From Halichondria panicea (lineage: Eukaryota > Porifera > Demospongiae > Suberitida > Halichondriidae), in assembly GCF_963675165.1 (NCBI RefSeq), contig NC_087388.1, positions 1,838,800 through 1,902,799 on the forward strand: DNA of 64,000 nucleotides, written 5' to 3'. Numbering within the stretch: the first letter of the stretch is position 1; the number at the start of each line of letters is the position of its first letter. A model generated the notes under the pieces. It was not told where the DNA came from. It was given only the letters and a program-made list of their open reading frames with translations, and searched no databases. Shown piece by piece: positions 1-10,900 of the stretch. A program made the position numbers and the translations under genes.

Positions 1-736
1 AACTATAACATATACTGTATAATTATACTGTAATCAGTATAATAATGATTCAGTCTTCAGAGGATGTAGTCTGTAGACTAGTTCATCAAACATTCTGATG
101 TGTGCTTGTAGAAGGAGCTGCTTTAGAGACACGTACTCTGGGAGAGGGCTATAGCTCAGGCTGAGCCTTGCTCACTAGCACTGCACGCACTGTTTAGCTT
201 CTGTGTTCAAAGAAAAAGAAACCATAATATAAGAGTGCTATTCTAAGCTTACCTTTGCTCTGGCATAGCCGGGTCTATAGACACAGTCAGAATAAGTATA
301 TTTTTATTGGAATTACGTTGTTGTTATTAAAATTTTGTTAGTTTTTGATCATGTATAATTATGTATGGTGGCATGTTTACAGAACAGCGCTTTTAAGAAA
401 CAGGGGTTGCTACTTATCTACACATGTCAAGCACTTACACTGAATATGCTTTATACCATGAATAAGGGTAGTGTGCCATGGTATACAATTATACTCACGC
501 TTGCACAATGTATAAGTACCCAGCATGACTAATATAAGGATGTATACTTGAACAAAATGCAATTAGTGAGAACATTCATAAAATGCAATAGCACAACTCA
601 ACAACTCAACTATTACTACTTTGAAAAAGCAAAAAACACTGGATAGTGTAATGTCACAAAACACAGAACACTGCATGATAATGTGTTGAAGGCTATAATT
701 TTATAATAATTGTTCCTCACTGAAAAATGTTATCCT
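1..736. repeat. 3' flank of Notch-ligand-like gene A, part of a segmental duplication
   Basis: No gene is visible here. The stretch aligns by eye with about 20370-21125, the 3' flank of gene D. Shared blocks include the ~60 bp around the motif 'gatgtagtctgtagactag', the block at 'gaacagcgcttttaagaaac', and the block just before the tail stop codon. Small indels separate the copies. It may hold the 3' UTR of gene A, but no polyadenylation signal was assigned. Confidence 0.6.
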
Positions 737-3218
737 TTAGAGTGAGAACTCCTTGAGATCAATATCTTCATCATCGGGATTGTTGACTTCTGCCAACTGT
801 ACACTGTCGTAAAGGGTGTTCTCAAACTCAGCAATGTCTGATCTCATCGTACCTGTGTTGGTTAGGTTTGTGGATGTAGTTTGTTCCAAGGAGTTGTCGG
901 GGATCGCGTACACTTGGTTGTCTCCATGCATCTCACTATTTGGAAAGTATGTAGTATTGATGGCTGTATGGCAACAGAGGGGCATATAGAACAAATAAAC
1001 GTTGACGCACGTGTGTACACATGCATCATTTATCGATAGTTTCAATACAAGCAATTCTCCTAAATACCTATAATGATAATCCACACAGGCTCTAATGTTT
1101 GGAATTCTCCCAATGCCTATAAATGGTTGTCACAATTATAGGTCCTAATAAACAGTAACTTGATGTAGCATTGATGACTGTATGGCAACAGAGAGATGTA
1201 TGGAACAAATAAACGTTAATACTTACGTGTATGTACACATTTATCTATGTTTTCTACAGTATAACTGTCAATACAAGCAATTCTCTTAAATGCCGAATCA
1301 TATAGGGCCCTAATAAACATTGATGTTTATAGACTCTCCAAAGCAACCAATGCCTAATGGTATTTGTCATTATTATAGGAAACAATAACTCTAGTATACA
1401 CGTCTATAACATTGTAAGGGAATATTTGATAACACACACATGCATGCACTCACAATTCTTTTTCTTTACAAGGTAGGCTATCGCCACTAGCAACAAGATG
1501 ATGATCAACACCAGCAGAAGCAGTGCAGCCGTTACTCCACCCAGCAGTGCCTCTATGACAACTCCATCCCACACTCCTGTAGGAAAAATGTATGTTACGC
1601 TTAGCTAACCTTCCTCTGTCTCTATTGTATATTATGTCAGGAATTGCTCACAAATACGTACACAATGTAATGTAATGTATGTATACCATTTGATTGCATA
1701 TCCATACTACACAGTTCTCCAGTGAATCCAGGATTGCAATTACAAGTGAAGTTAGTTTGTTCGTTAACACAGCAACCGTTTCTGTTACAATTCACACCAT
1801 AGCAATAATCAATCCTATTACATAGCGACCCAGTGAATGGAGGGTCACAGTTACACGAGAATGAGTTTATACTATCGATACACGTACCTAGTTCATTGCA
1901 ATCTTGATTCATGCAATCGTCAATGTTAGTTTCACAGGTCATACCTGTGAATCCGGTATTGCAGACACAGATATAGGAATTGATTCCATCCATACATTCA
2001 CCACTTCCGCTGCAATTCTGAAACTCACAATCGTCAATGTTCGTGCTGCAATTATCACCAGTATACCCAGCAAAACATACACAAGCATACGAGTTGATTT
2101 CATCCATACATTCACCATTTCCGGTACAATTTTGAAACTCACAATCATTAATGTTTGTGCTGCAATTATCACCAGTGTACCCAGCAGAACATACACAAGT
2201 GTATGAGTTGATTCCATCCATACACAGTCCTTCACCACTGCAGTTTTGACCATCACATTCGTCAATATTTGTCTCACAGTTTGTCTCAGAAAAACCTGGT
2301 GCACACTCGCAATGATAAGAGTTGATTTCATCAATACAGCGGCCATTACCACTGCAATTCTCATTTTCACAATCATTAATGTTTATCTCACAATCAATCC
2401 CAGTATAGCCAGGATAGCAATTGCAAATGAATGATAATTCTTCGTTGGTGCATTGTCCATTTCCATTGCAAGACTGATTAAACCGTTCACACGCATAAAA
2501 AACTGACATTGTCCTCCATTGTGAAATGGTGCACAGTACGCTTTAGCAGTTAGACTGATTATTACATGAGTGTGACTTCCTCGTATGCTGAACATTAAAC
2601 CAGCAGCACTGTTGATCTGAAGGAAACCGCCAAGTGGGATCGTGATTGTATCAACCAGATCATCCTGGGTACCATTATCTTTATCAACCACTATCACAAA
2701 CAGCTGGATATTATTCTGAAATTGAAAGCAAAATCGTGATACAAGTAATCAGTTTACACGAATTTTTACCTGCCAAGAGCCGTTAATAGTCCATGTTAGT
2801 GGATTGGGTACTCCAAAATCCGTTGAAGTGAAATTCAGAGAATCGCTATTAGGGATGATGTTTGTAGTGATTGTTGGTGTAAAACAGTCTGTGTTTGATC
2901 GTAGACAGAACGAGAAGAAATTATCACAGAGCTCATCTTCAGCACATATTCCATCATTCAAAAGATCGCTGTTTTCAGCTGGATCACAACATTCTCTATC
3001 GTTACCAACTGCTCTGCTCTCTGGGTTGTTGTAGGACCTCAGATTTACTTCAACTACATAGTCACACAGAGCTCAGTGGTCACTTAGCTGTACAGATTTT
3101 GTAAGATTGACAGGTATATTCTTAGACTAGTATAGTTACCTATAATATAAGGGCCTACTATATAGGCTAAAGAGTTTCTCACCATATAAATTGCAAGAAG
3201 AGCAAAATTGCACCTCAT
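737..3218 (-). pseudogene. Notch-ligand-like gene A (MNNL + EGF repeats + TM), broken
   Basis: Exons by homology to intact copies D and E: signal peptide 3218-3183 (MRCNFALLAIYM), MNNL 3087-2770, C2-like/EGF 2715-1687, transmembrane 1576-1454 (ALLLLVLIIILLLVAIAYLV followed by KKKN), cytoplasmic tail 963-737. Splice sites are GT-AG and phases match D. Two lesions are visible. The arginine codon after Ser-Asp-His in the MNNL exon is TGA (3075-3073); it is AGA in B-E. One base is missing from a T run near 2505, so the frame shifts between the 'GGQCQF' segment and the EGF array. One EGF repeat is also missing at that junction. The remaining EGFs are open. The tail ends DLKEFSL. It is either a recent pseudogene or an assembly with two errors; the two independent lesions favour a pseudogene. 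Confidence 0.75.
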
Positions 3219-3394
3219 CTTTGTATTTCACTTAAATTACATGTAGTAGTTTTACATAAGACTGCAGTCTTAACAGAGGCGTGGCCCTGGACTCGTACTG
3301 TTGCAATGTTGATTGCATTCCTTGCCTGCATCCTACAAATAATATCTACCCTTATAGGAGAATGTATTGGTGAGTTAAGAGTTATAACTCAAAT

Positions 3395-3480
3395 ACAGTG
3401 AGTCATCCATTCCGTGAATATCCTCTTTCACCCAAACTTTAGCAGGCAACGTCAGATTAGTCTCACACGTCCATCTGTCA
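3395..3480 (+). pseudogene. Relic of KDSR intron 2 / exon 3
   Basis: The stretch containing 'gagtcatccattccgtgaat' and 'tttagcaggcaacgtcag' resembles the KDSR intron 2 start and exon 3 (31242-31340), heavily diverged. It lies upstream of gene A exactly where the D block carries a better-preserved KDSR copy, so it is read as the remnant of the same duplicated unit. Confidence 0.45.
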
Positions 3481-3482
3481 CT

Positions 3483-3605
3483 TATTGGAAACAACATTAA
3501 ACACGTGTCTCAGTTTAACGGTAATGCTGTAATTGAACGGGATCTGTTATTTTTTACTAACAGAGCTCGCAAGTGTGCAGCTGAAAACAGTTCTCTCGTC
3601 AATGG
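3483..3605 (+). repeat. ~120-bp coding-like relic, copy 1
   Basis: Nearly identical to 26649-26768. One frame is open in both copies and reads ...KHVSQFNGNAVIERDLLFF, then TNRARKCAAENSSLVNG; the other copy differs mostly by substitutions that keep the frame open. The family was not recognised. Both copies lie just beyond the upstream end of a duplicated Notch-ligand-like/KDSR block, so the segment travelled with that block. Confidence 0.5.
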
Positions 3606-3835
3606 CCGTTTCTGTTACAATTCACACTATAGCAATAATCAATCCTCTCACATAGCGACCCAGTGAACGGAGGGTCACAGTTACAGGAGAATGAGTTTAC
3701 GCCATCGATACACGTACTGAGTCCATTGCAATCTTGATTCACGCATCATCAATGTTAGTTTTACAGTTCATACATTCACCACTTCCACTGCAATTCTAAA
3801 ACTCACAATCGTCGACGTTTGAGATCCATAAAATA
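3600..3835 (-). pseudogene. Orphan EGF-repeat fragment
   Basis: On the minus strand this matches the last EGF repeats of the neighbouring ligand-like genes (IDYCYGVNCNRNGH, NCDPPFTGSLCERIDYC). One base is lost in the Asn-Gln-Asp-Cys segment, and an internal deletion joins non-adjacent repeats. No MNNL, membrane or tail exon is attached. It fuses directly to the coding-like relic at 3605, which looks like a deletion breakpoint. Confidence 0.7.
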
Positions 3836-4017
3836 CACGCATAAATTAACCAGTATATACACAGAGAATACAGTTTTTTTATTATTATAATGATTCATTA
3901 TCCTTGAGACAGAACTGCAAAATAGTCATTAGATTCTAGGTATAGGGTTGTTTTTTAGCTGCGGCTTTTTTCTGAAATGCGGCCATTTTGCTATTCCGAC
4001 CAAGCTGCGCTGTCCCA

Positions 4018-4371
4018 AGCAGTGGCGGATCCAGGAAATATGAAAGGGGGGTTCCAAGTGAAAATCGCGCGTAACGCGAAATTTTTTGGGGTTACGCCCA
4101 CTTCCGGTCACACGTGACTAGGTAAAATCCCAGGGGAAGTCCCATAATAAACTTGCGTAGAGCTAGCTAGCTCTGCCACGAACAGTCAACTAGCTAACCT
4201 GAACACTCCTTTGGCAGTTGATGCATCAGAACAACAGGTACAATCATTGAATCAAGCTACAATACTGATAAATAGCTAGCTGGTAGCTGTAGTAAAGCCA
4301 CAATAGCTTAGTCTGAAAGGGCGATCCATGGCACCCTGGGATCCCCCCCTGGATCCGCCACTGCCAAGGGT
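4018..4371. mobile_element. Non-autonomous inverted-repeat element, hAT-like ends
   Basis: Ends are CAGTGGCGGATCCAGG and the matching CCTGGATCCGCCACTG, about 350 bp apart, with no coding potential. CAGTGGCGGATCC-type ends are typical of hAT-derived elements. Flanks share CCAAG, but a clean 8-bp target duplication is not visible, so the superfamily call is tentative. Confidence 0.65.
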
Positions 4372-4777
4372 GGCCGAATTATAACGAGAGTCTACTAAGC
4401 TATTATCACACATGTTACTAGCCCTCTACATCCCCTATACTCAGATTAAAATACACACATACCATGCAGTGACCCGATATAAACTTATAATGCGGTTGAT
4501 TGTTATTTGCAAAACAGTGCCACTTAAGAAACAGGTGTTGCTGAAGATTTTAATGGAAAATGCCAAGATTACATTGAAATTCCACACAGTTTTTAGTTGC
4601 CTACTACCAGTATATCATAGGCGAGCACAATCATACATCTATTCTGTTGTAACAGCACAAAGTATAAATGTATACGTTCAGCATGTCTAAATTAAAGGCA
4701 CTAATAATCGTGCAAAATTATAGTGGTATAAACGTACGTATGGTTCCTCACTGAGACTTGAAATGCTCTTATAATAG

Positions 4778-6969
4778 TCATTGAGAAATTCTTGTGAGAT
4801 CAATCTCTTCATAATCAGTATTGTTGACCTCTGTCGACTGTAAATTGGTGTTCTCAAACTCTGATCTCATCGTGTTGGTTAGCTTTGTGGATGTGGTTCG
4901 TTCCAAAGAGTTGTTGGGGATACTGTACGCTTCGTTGTCTTCATGTATCCAGCCATTAGAGAAGTGAGTAGCTATGATAACAGAGAGCCATATATGGACA
5001 ACCATAATACTGTCCATATAATGGTAACATTTATGTTTCTTCAATCTCCCAATTACATGCAGGTCCGTAATAAACTATATAGTCTGTAGCTCTGCTGCAC
5101 AGACCTTTAATAACACATGTAGTGCACTCACATTTCTTACAAGGCAGGCCACTGGCAACAAGATGATGGTCAACACTAACAGAAGAAGTGCAGCTGTTAA
5201 TCCACCCACTAGTGCCTCTATGATAACTCCATCTCCCAATCCTGTAGAAAAAATGCCTTAGCTAAACTTCCGAATACTTCCTCCGTCTCTATGGTATATT
5301 TTGTCAGGAACTGCTCACAAATACGTACACAATGTATGTACTGTATGTACCATTTGATTGCATATCCATACTACACAGTTCTCCAGTGAATCCAGGATTG
5401 CATTTACAAGTGAAGTTAGTTTGTCCGTTAACACAGCGACCGTTTATGTTATAATTCACACCATAGCAATAATCAATCCTCTCACATAGCGACCCAGGAA
5501 TGGAGGGTCACAGTTACAGGAGAATGAGTTTACGCCATCGATACACGTACCGAGTCCATTGCAATCTTGATTCATGCAATCGTCAATGTTAGTTTCACAG
5601 TTCATACCTGTAAATCCGGTATTGCAGATACAGGTATATGAATTGAGCTCATCCATACATTCACTATTTCCACTGCAATTCTGAAACTCACAATCGTCAA
5701 TGTTTGTGCTGCAATTAACACCAGTATACCCAGCATTGCATACACAAGTGTACGAGTTGATTCCATCCATACACAGTCCTTCACCACTGCAGTTCTGACC
5801 ATCACATTCGTCAATATTTGTCTCACAGTTTGACCCAGAAAAACCTGGTGCACACTCGCAACGATAAGAGTTGACTTCATCAATACAGCGGCCATTACCA
5901 CTACAATTCTCATCTTCACAATCATCTATGTTTATCCCACAATCGATCCCAGTATAGCCAAGATTGCAATTGCAAATGAATGATGATTCTTCGTTGATGC
6001 ATATTCCATTTCCATTACAAGACTGTTCAAAGCAATAGTCTATCAACTCACAATTTCTCCTGTGAAGCCACCATTACAGACACAGGTATAGCTGTTCCTC
6101 ATCTTAATACACATGCCACTTCCACTGCACATGATGCTATCACGTTCACACACATCAACGAACTGACATTGTTCTCCACGGTAAAATTGTGCACAGTGCA
6201 CTCTAACAGTTAGACTCATCTTTCCATAATTGTGAATTCCTGATACGTTAGTCAGCGTTAAGCCAGCACTGTTGAGAACGTCGCTTCGTAGTTGGACTGT
6301 AATTATATCAACAAGATCATCGGAATCATTTTCCTGAGAATCCCTATCTACCACCACTACTAGCCTCGATCCCAGGCCGAGTTTTCGCTTTTATAACGGT
6401 TAGGCGAACAACTACCGGCCTGGGATCGAGGCTACCACCACTACATACAGCTGGGTACCATTCTGAAATGGAAGTTTAGTAATATTTATACTTTTGTTAG
6501 TAAAATTATCTTACCCAAAGTCGGTCAACAACAGTCAGTGTTATTATATTAAGTCCAGTTGAGGTGAATTCAAGAGAATTATCATTCAAGACAATGTTTG
6601 TAGTACCCATCGGCTGTGTGATGCATCCACTTGTTTCTGTAGGTTGAGTACTGAATGGGCGCAAACAGAATGTGAAGAAGTTATCACAGAGCTCATCTTC
6701 AGTGCATATTCCATCATTCAAAAGATCACTGTTTTCTGCTGGATCACAACATTCTCCATTGTTACCAGCTGCCCTACTCTCTGGGTTGTTGTAGGACCTG
6801 AGATTTACTTCAACCACATAGTCACACAGAGCTCTGTGGTCATACAGATTTTGTAACATATAATTATTGAGCAGAATATTCTAGTCTATAGTGAGATCTA
6901 GAGATCTGTGATTTTCTCACCATAATTATAAATCACAAAGAAATAGAGAAGAGTAAAATTGCACCTCAT
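4778..6969 (-). pseudogene. Notch-ligand-like gene B (MNNL + EGF repeats + TM), broken
   Basis: Exons by homology: signal peptide 6969-6921 (MRCNFTLLYFFVIYNY), MNNL ending at 6515, C2-like/EGF 6462 to ~5352, TM 5241-5132, tail 4971-4778. Lesions: an ~8-bp deletion removes the acceptor before the MNNL exon near 6838; a 74-bp hairpin element is inserted in the EGF exon (6361-6434); one base is lost near 6050 (GAT to AT in the first EGF) and another near 5497 ('cccaggaatgg' against 'cccagtgaatgg'); and 7 bp are missing at the end of the TM exon, throwing the tail exon out of frame. Five lesions together make it very unlikely to encode the full protein. The closest relative is C. Confidence 0.85.
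6361..6434. mobile_element. 74-bp hairpin element inserted in an exon of gene B
   Basis: Perfect 19-bp inverted ends (TAGCCTCGATCCCAGGCCG at 6361-6379 and its complement at 6416-6434) flanked by a perfect 10-bp direct repeat CCACCACTAC (6351-6360 and 6435-6444). Copies C, D and E have a single version of that site, so this is an insertion with target duplication. Relatives are at 16954, 55345 and 62775. Confidence 0.9.
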
Positions 6970-7202
6970 CTTTGTATTTAACTTTAGTCCACTAGTAGAG
7001 GTACTGTAGTCTAGATCTCTGTCTATAAAAGTATTGTTATTCATTAATTGTATGCGCATGTGCAAGTGCCTGTAACAATGGTATCTGGTCAGAGGTATCT
7101 GGTACTTATGTACATCCTAGTTGGCGTGGCCCCACCCTGGACGCAACATAGGCAGCTTTTTTGCTATTATAATGAAGCCATAATTGACCACATAACTTCC
7201 TG

Positions 7203-7830
7203 GGTTGAACCAAGGGCGTATACAGAGAAGAGGGCATGCAACTCACTATGTATCCTACGTACTCATCCTACTTCGTATCAGAGACCGGATATGCTAAAAA
7301 TAGAATCCAGTATACGGACGTGAACAAGTGGGCGGTGTTGTTTACGGAGTTATAATTATGGGCGTGTACATCAGAGCTGCCTAGCTAGCTAGCTAGCTAA
7401 CAGTGCAGTATTATTTTAGAGAAGTGTCATGACCAGTCCTAGTCCAGCCAGGTCCAAGACAACCCCTTCGAGCATGAAGTTGAGTGCTGGGCGCATTGTT
7501 AAGAAGTACCAGAGACTCAGGAAGACAGATTATTGTACCTAGGTTTCATCTTCTTGGAGTTGCAACTGTTGGATGGTTTGCCTTTGCCTTTGACACTGCT
7601 AGTACAAGCCATACTGCTGCTGAGAACTAGTTTTACTATGCTGCAATCGAGCTAGCTAGCTGGCACAGATATAAAAAATACTTTGATTTACCTTGTGCGG
7701 TCAAAGGTTACGCGTGGGCGTTTTGTGGGCAGTTCTAAAAATAGCTCAATACGAACGTACGAAGTCGGATGATTCTGAGAATGGGGCGAGTTGCATGCCC
7801 TCTTCTCTGTATACGCCCTTGGTTGAACCA
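7203..7830. mobile_element. ~610-bp inverted-repeat element upstream of the ankyrin-ROCO gene
   Basis: Terminal inverted repeats of about 33 bp begin AGGGCGTATACAGAGAAG at 7213 and end with the complement at 7819. The flanks carry the direct repeat GGTTGAACCA (7203-7212 and 7821-7830), consistent with a 9-10 bp target duplication. The interior has no long reading frame and includes a GCTA tetranucleotide run near 7380. Confidence 0.85.
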
Positions 7831-7927
7831 TAGATTGAAGAGTTAGACTCAACGTAAAATACACACACTGACAATTGATTGTGCTATAGGCTAGTGACCA
7901 ATTTAATATACGTTAACGTACATCAAC

Positions 7928-10900
7928 ATGAGTATCCACATGCTCGGTCTGACTGACAGGACTGCTCAAGGTAGCCCTCGTTGGAAGCTGGTGAGAGCAT
8001 GCAGGGAAGGTGATCTGGACATGGTGAAACAACTGTGTGAAGACGACTACCCATTTGAAGAAGAATCAGAGCCTAATGTTCCTCTGCATGAAGCGTGTTG
8101 GTATGTTTTTAGCAATCACATGCAGGCCTATATTAAATATGTGTATGTATACCTATCAATGTCAGTCCCCACTATACCCAGGGCCCTCCCTGCAGAGCAT
8201 AGTGAGGTTTTGTTGGGGTTTTGATTCAGCAAGTAACCTGGGTTATTGGTTATTAAGTGGAGGGGAAGTAGGGATTTAATTTCAACCAGGCCCCTAGGGA
8301 TAGGGCAGTTGATATTGATACAAATCAAATCCCACTAAACTCCGACATAGCCCGTATGGGGGATAGTGGGGACTTGAAATTGATAGGTGCATAACGAGGA
8401 CTTTATCGTTTTATGCCTAGCTAGGCGCCTATAGATAACTAAGCTCAGAGCTGTTGCCTTGTATACATGTAGGTGTCATTATGCCTCACAGGGTTTTCTG
8501 TGGTTGTATATGGGGAATTTTTCTTGCATAATTATTATAATTATCTGTGGAATTCCTTAAGCTTTATTAGGTTGTCATACACCAATGTTCTGCTTGCTAT
8601 TATACAGGAGTGGGCATTTGAATATTGTTAAGTACCTGATTGAAAGGAAGCAGTGTAATATTTACAACGAGTCTTCTATCGGATGGACAGTTGTTCACTC
8701 AGCTTGTGCGTAAGTTAACCATATTAATAATAATTATAGTGCATAGTTGACACAACGGCAAGCAGGCCCGTATTTCAGAGGAGGTTGAAGAATGACATTA
8801 ATTTTTAGTTGTGACCTGCATGGCTATAGATAGTGAGTGGACCACAGTGTCAGTGCAAACCCAAGTGAAATTGTTGATAATGGCTTTAATAATGAATGAG
8901 CTATTATTATGTCTCATCACTATAATATATAGTAAATAATTATACTCTCAGAGGCATAAATAACACATCTTGATTGTCCTGACAAGTTGTCTTAGCATAG
9001 TACATTTTGTTCTGCCATCAGGTGATATTATTTATTGGTCGGACACTAAATTACCCATGCAATGTACTAAGTAATCTACTAAGTAATCTATAAAAAAAGG
9101 GAGGCTTTAGGGAAGATAAGGTAATGCTTAGCACATAAAATAGAAGCTTACCAGTCGTCTTGTCACTATGCTACATAGATATAATAATATGCATATCTAG
9201 GCCTTCTTCTGTGCAATAAAGACACATGCATGGCTGTTATGAGATCATTATTTTAGTGCACATCGCATCATAACTATGACCTTTGGCTAGGACACTATGA
9301 CCGAGCAAGTAGCTAAATGGCCGGTCAAATAGGCTAATTGCTCGGAAATTGACCAATGACCGACTGTTATTTATACCTCTGTACTCTGGGCAATAATTAT
9401 AATTATATAGATGTATAGAAATGACACAGGGTTGCATGCAGGAGTACGTACCATTCTGTTTGCTTATTATAGGGTGTAGGTTGTGTCTATCCTTCTAAAT
9501 GCATCATAATTATTATGTATGTAATATCTATCCTTCTAAATGCAGGTATGATCAATTGCATATTGTGAGGTATTTTATTGAAGAACGAAGTTGTAGTGTG
9601 AACATGACCAATTATTGTGGGTGGACCCTACTACACACCAGCTCCTGGTATGTTACTGTGCTTTAGAATGGTATCCAATTGATTTACGGGGTTGATCAAT
9701 GAGTTACATTTCCTTGTGTACAAATGTGGCTCTTTCATACTGCAAGACCGTTCAAGCTTAGCTACATTATCCCGTTGCTACGTTGTTGCTAAGTGCAATA
9801 TGGATAAAACTAACCAAAAAGTCATCACTAACCACTAACACCCCTCTGGCATTAGACTGACGTAAGAAACTAGAGCACTAAAGTGCAAACCCTCGGCTGG
9901 TGACATGATTATGAAGAAACCAGAAGAGTGATATAATGCAGTGCATGTAGTGATGTATGACTGAGCTATCTAGCACAGCAACTCAGGAGCAATCAGTAAA
10001 ACTAAACCAGACTGGAGGCATGCTGAAAGAGTTTTAGTGGCACATAGGCATGCACAGTGGACTAGGGCCTGAGTCTAGGATCACAGCAAAGAAGCCTGGA
10101 GTCTCAGAGAAGTATGGCTCCTGGAGTAGGATCCCGGAGGTCGAGTCAGCACAGAGTTAGAGCAACAAACAAGTCACAATTCTAGCTTTCTATTATAGTG
10201 ACCCTTTTCCACTGTTTTTGGTACAGGATCACTTCAGCTGTAAAAGCGGAGGGTACCTCGAATAAAGGTCGCGTGTAATTAGCTAGCTAGCTGCCAATGT
10301 GCAAGTTCAAGCTTCTTAGTTTTTGCTCGCTTTTATTCGACAACAAAGCTCTAACATCGAAATCTACCATTGATAACTTACATGTATTGTGTGAAGGCTA
10401 TCCATGCTATAAACGCAGTGCTATGGCTGCCAGGTGAGCAGACCCAGAAATTACAACAGACAAACAACGCGCGCCTCGAGTAATAACATAATGAGAAATA
10501 CAAGTATCAAAGTTAAGTCCAGCCATGCAGGGTAATGTTAATGTTCAGCACTGCTGCATGGAGTTTCTTCTTCTTTGCACATGCACTGAGAAGGTTCATT
10601 TTGTGGAAGATTATGTGTTTCTAGTCCCTCGTGATGCATGGCTTAGTTAAGTCCTTCAATTCTGCTTCACCGTAATATAAGCATCTAGAAGCACTCAGGA
10701 TACATGGCATATATTGCACTCAGCCCTCAGGGCTTATATTATACGCCCTCGTTCCTCAGTGCAGTATATGCCATACATCTCTCTTGCCCATAATTAGTAT
10801 ATTATAATCATAGATATAAGAAGGGAGAGGGATGGGGAACGCTACGTAAATAGCATTGACGATCCGCATTTCGGTCAATGTTTTCTTCTTTATTTCCTCC

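Noticed and set aside
1904-2434. Plus-strand and other-frame open frames opposite the EGF arrays (also at 18331-18956, 22295-22939, 29520-29900)
   Set aside because: The EGF repeats give 114-bp periodic sequence, so several frames stay open together. The proteins are low-complexity mirrors with no independent support.
2383-2697. Gene A's C2-like frame as a separate small protein
   Set aside because: It continues in register with the MNNL exon of the ligand-like gene and is separated from the EGF array only by a one-base loss.
7200-7830. Possible small gene at 7048-7323
   Set aside because: The frame crosses the inverted-repeat end of a mobile element, and no splice or homology support is seen.
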